The notes beneath the pieces were generated by a model. The model was given only the letters and a program-made list of their open reading frames with translations. It made no database searches and was not told the origin of the DNA. The translations under genes and the position numbers were made by a program. A DNA stretch of 7,822 nucleotides from CAZUZD01 sp964624465 (lineage in GTDB: Bacteria; Planctomycetota; Planctomycetia; Isosphaerales; Isosphaeraceae). Location: assembly GCA_964624465.1 (NCBI GenBank), contig CAZUZD010000291.1, forward strand, positions 1 to 7,822, given 5' to 3'. Below, piece by piece: positions 5,484 through 7,822 of the stretch. Position 1 is the stretch's first letter, and the number at the start of each line of letters is the position of its first letter.

Positions 5484-6884
5484 ATGGCGGAAACCCCCAC
5501 GGGCTGCAACGACTTCCGGCAGACCGCCCCCAGCCGGCGCCAGGTGCTCCGCGCCGGCCTGCACGGCCTGACCGGGCTGGGCCTGACGGGCCTCTATGGC
5601 GCCCGGGCGGCCCGCGCGGCGACGACCACCCCGACGGCCGCCCTGCCCCGGCGGGCGAAGTCGTGCATCCTGATCTTCCAGTGGGGCGGTCCCAGCCAGC
5701 TCGACACCTGGGACCCCAAGCCCGAGGCGCCGGCGGAGATCCGCGGGCCGTTCCAGCCCATCGGGACCAGCGTGCCTGGCGTCTTCGTCAGCGAGCACTT
5801 CCCGAAGCTCGCGCAGCAGATGCACCGGCTGGCGGTGATCCGCTCGATGTCGCACGACGACCCGGCGCACCTCTCGACGGCGCACCGGGTGCTGACCGGT
5901 CACCTGGCCCCGACGCCGAAGTCGGACGCCGCCGGCCCCTCGCCGCGCGACTGGCCGCACCTGGGGGCGATCCTGGCGAAGGTCCGCCCCTCGGGCCGCT
6001 CGCTGCCGCAGGCGGTGACCATGCCCTGGACGGTCGCCCACCCGGCGGCCCCCGGCGGCAAGGCCCCGGGGCAGAACGCCGGCTGGCTGGGCAAGGCGTA
6101 CGAGCCGTTCCGCGTCGAGGGCGACCCCAATGCGCCCGAGTTCCGCGTGCCCGGCTTCGACCTGCCCGACGGCATCGGCCTCGACCGACTGGCCGGCCGC
6201 CGACACCTGCTCGACGACCTGGCCCGCTCGCTCGACTCGGCCAGCGCCCCCGCGCACCCGTGGGACACCTTCCGGTCGCGGGCGCTCGACACCCTGACCA
6301 CGGCCGAGGCCCGGGGCGCCTTCGACCTCTCGGCCGAGGACCCGAAGCTCCGCGACCGCTATGGCCGGCACATCCACGGCCAGTGCCTGCTGCTGGCCCG
6401 CCGGCTGGTCGAGGCGGGCGTCGAGCTGGTGACCGTGAACTGGCACAACGACGGCCAGAACTTCTGGGACACTCACGGCGACAACTTCAACCACCTCAAG
6501 AATCGCCTCATGCCCCCCGCCGACCAGGGCTTCGCCGCCCTGCTCGACGACCTGAGCGACCGCGGCCTGCTCGACGAGACGCTGATCGTGTGGGTCGGCG
6601 AGTTCGGCCGCACGCCGAGGATCACCGCCGCCAACGCCGGCCGCGAGCACTGGCCGCGCTGCTACTCGGCCGCCCTGGCCGGCGGCGGCGTCCGCGGCGG
6701 CCAGATCTACGGCGCCAGCGACCGCTGGGCGGCGCACCCGGCGCGCGACCTGGTTGGCCCCGACGACCTGGGCGCCACCATCCTCGCCGCGCTCGGCGTC
6801 GACCCCGGTTTCCAGGTGCTCGACGCCCTGGGCCGGCCGCTCCAGGTCAACGACGGCCGCGCCGTCGAGGCCCTGTTCGCCTGA
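5484..6884 (+). CDS. DUF1501 family protein, Tat-exported
   Basis: A 466-residue protein of the DUF1501 family, which belongs to the alkaline-phosphatase/sulfatase-like fold and is greatly expanded in planctomycetes; its biochemical role is not established. The N-terminus has a twin-arginine motif SRRQVLR (17-23), then a hydrophobic stretch ending in ARAARAA near residue 46, so export by Tat is expected. Family-like segments in order are FQWGGPSQLDTWDPKP (65-80), HDDPAHLSTAHRVLTG (124-139), WDTHGDNF (328-335), DRGLLDETLIVWVGEFGRTP (359-378), GREHWP (386-391) and GGGVRGGQIYGASD (400-413). Length is usual for the family. The ATG is supported by GGGAG at 5470-5474, nine bases upstream. Many planctomycete DUF1501 genes sit beside DUF1549/DUF1553 cytochrome-like genes; none is visible here. 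Candidate promoter at 5378-5406. Confidence 0.95.
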   Translation: MAETPTGCNDFRQTAPSRRQVLRAGLHGLTGLGLTGLYGARAARAATTTPTAALPRRAKSCILIFQWGGPSQLDTWDPKPEAPAEIRGPFQPIGTSVPGVFVSEHFPKLAQQMHRLAVIRSMSHDDPAHLSTAHRVLTGHLAPTPKSDAAGPSPRDWPHLGAILAKVRPSGRSLPQAVTMPWTVAHPAAPGGKAPGQNAGWLGKAYEPFRVEGDPNAPEFRVPGFDLPDGIGLDRLAGRRHLLDDLARSLDSASAPAHPWDTFRSRALDTLTTAEARGAFDLSAEDPKLRDRYGRHIHGQCLLLARRLVEAGVELVTVNWHNDGQNFWDTHGDNFNHLKNRLMPPADQGFAALLDDLSDRGLLDETLIVWVGEFGRTPRITAANAGREHWPRCYSAALAGGGVRGGQIYGASDRWAAHPARDLVGPDDLGATILAALGVDPGFQVLDALGRPLQVNDGRAVEALFA

Positions 6885-6891
6885 GCCGGCC

Positions 6892-6934
6892 GCCGCTGGG
6901 CGCAGGTGCAGTGAAGCCCCGGGCGCCCATCGGC
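6892..6934 (+). terminator. Stem-loop after the DUF1501 gene, candidate terminator
   Basis: GCCG (6892-6895) and TGGGCGC (6897-6903) pair with GCGCCCA (6923-6929) and CGGC (6931-6934), giving an 11-bp stem with one C/T mismatch and a 19-base loop. It begins about 8 bases after the stop codon. There is no T-run behind it, so termination is a guess from position and stem strength. Confidence 0.45.
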
Positions 6935-7028
6935 CGATAACTCGAGAGTCTGGGCGGATCGCCGCTCGCGCCGCGGATTCGCGGCCGATGCAAGATTCCG
7001 CCCGCCCAGCGATGGGAGAGGTCCGGCG

Positions 7029-7822
7029 ATGGATCGCGCACTCAATGCCGCCCCCTGGGCACCGGCCGTGGCTCGCCTGGCCGCCGCCGATGCCCTCATC
7101 TTGCCCAGTCGCGCCCAGATTCTGGAGTCGCTCGCCGCCGGCCTGGAACAGCCGACCGGACCCTGGCTGCTCACCGGCGAGCCGGGCGCGGGCAAGACCT
7201 GGCTGGTCGAGCGGCTGCGGACGGGGGATCGATCGACCCGCTGGGTCTCGGTCGATCTCTCGGTCAGCACCACGCCCGCCGGCCTGCTGAGTGCCCTCGC
7301 CTTCGAGCTGGGTCTGGACCAGGCCGGCCACGCCTCGATCGAGGCCATCCGGCAGGCCCTGACCGGCTACTGGGCCGACGAGGCCCACGACGGTCGGCGC
7401 TGGGGCGTGGTGCTCGATGAGGCGCACCTGGCGAGCGTCGAGGTGCTGGAGGAGATCCGGCTGCTCGCGAACCGCCTCGGGCGCCGCGACGGCGTGGCCG
7501 GCCTGATCCTGGTGGCCCAGACCGGCCTGACCCGCCGCCTGATGGGCCAGCGGGCGCTTCGGCCGCTGGCGTCCCGGCTCGCCGGCCACCTGCACCTGCC
7601 CGCGATCGACGCCGACGAGGCCCAGCTGCTGCTGTCGGCGGTCGAGCCCGCCCGCGCCCGGGGCCTCTCGGCGTCCGCGCTCGAGGCCCTGCACCGCGAC
7701 TCCGGCGGCAATCCCGGCCACCTGATCCGCGCCCTGCGGCTCCGCCCGCTGTCGGATCCGACTTCCAACCCGACCAACGCCCGGCCGACCCCCGCGCTGG
7801 CGCCGGCCCCGGCCGGGAAGCC
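7029..7822 (+). CDS. ExeA/GspA-like AAA ATPase, 3' end outside window
   Basis: An open frame of 264 codons that runs off the right edge. It looks like a P-loop ATPase of the ExeA/GspA/MshM type (AAA_22): Walker A GEPGAGKT (50-57), Walker B VVLDEAH (127-133), a sensor-like segment LILVAQTGL (159-167), the ASRLAGHLHL segment (181-190) and the SGGNPGHLIRAL C-terminal motif (225-236). From residue 238 the chain turns rich in Pro, Ala and Thr, which suggests a linker to another domain beyond the window. Residues 1-25 lack the N-terminal FGL...PF signature I expect in typical ExeA proteins, so the family is a best match, not certain. The ATG is supported by a strong GGGAGAGG at 7014-7021, about seven bases upstream. 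ExeA relatives help type II secretion secretins insert through peptidoglycan, while others serve transposons; no partner gene is visible, so the role is open. Confidence 0.82.
   Translation, partial: MDRALNAAPWAPAVARLAAADALILPSRAQILESLAAGLEQPTGPWLLTGEPGAGKTWLVERLRTGDRSTRWVSVDLSVSTTPAGLLSALAFELGLDQAGHASIEAIRQALTGYWADEAHDGRRWGVVLDEAHLASVEVLEEIRLLANRLGRRDGVAGLILVAQTGLTRRLMGQRALRPLASRLAGHLHLPAIDADEAQLLLSAVEPARARGLSASALEALHRDSGGNPGHLIRALRLRPLSDPTSNPTNARPTPALAPAPAGK

Noticed and set aside
6951..7011. Possible 8-bp stem CTGGGCGG / CCGCCCAG type pairing before the ATPase gene
   Set aside because: The arms are short, about 50 bases apart and imperfect; pairs like this arise by chance in such GC-rich DNA.
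5400..7721. A 773-codon minus-strand open frame across the DUF1501 and ATPase genes
   Set aside because: It is antisense to two genes with clear motifs and good ribosome sites, and its composition is typical of a GC shadow.

Overview
The window reads as accessory chromosome from a very GC-rich planctomycete, most likely of the Isosphaeraceae type. This is inferred from the Tat-exported DUF1501 protein, the strong G/C bias at third codon positions, and the long antisense ORFs that such composition creates. No rRNA, tRNA, CRISPR array or transposase is visible.

Layout: (1) Bases 1-2408, plus strand, hold an ABC exporter operon: the 3' part of an ATPase gene followed by two different six-helix permeases of the ABC2_membrane_6 (DUF990) type. 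(2) Bases 2409-2877 are a convergent intergenic region. It holds a 31-bp inverted repeat whose arms are themselves hairpins (REPIN-like), a G/C homopolymer tract ending in a 10-N assembly gap, a second and different REP-like palindrome, and a hairpin just after the stop of the next gene. (3) Bases 2878-5253, minus strand, encode a secreted 791-residue fusion of a serine beta-lactamase/DD-peptidase-like domain, two lipocalin-like repeats and a VanX-like D-Ala-D-Ala dipeptidase. This is the most interesting gene here. (4) Bases 5254-5483 are a divergent promoter region with a credible sigma70-type promoter on each strand, and two hairpins in the leader of the right-hand gene. (5) Bases 5484-6884, plus strand, encode the DUF1501 protein. 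(6) Bases 7029 to the right edge, plus strand, encode an ExeA/GspA-like AAA ATPase that runs off the window.

The genes do not form one obvious pathway. The fusion protein points to turnover of D-Ala-D-Ala-containing peptides outside the cytoplasm. The ABC operon is a self-contained exporter. The DUF1501 protein is a solitary exported protein of the alkaline-phosphatase-like fold. I found no convincing multi-gene novel system. The best leads are the double hydrolase architecture and the two REP-like repeat families beside the assembly gap.
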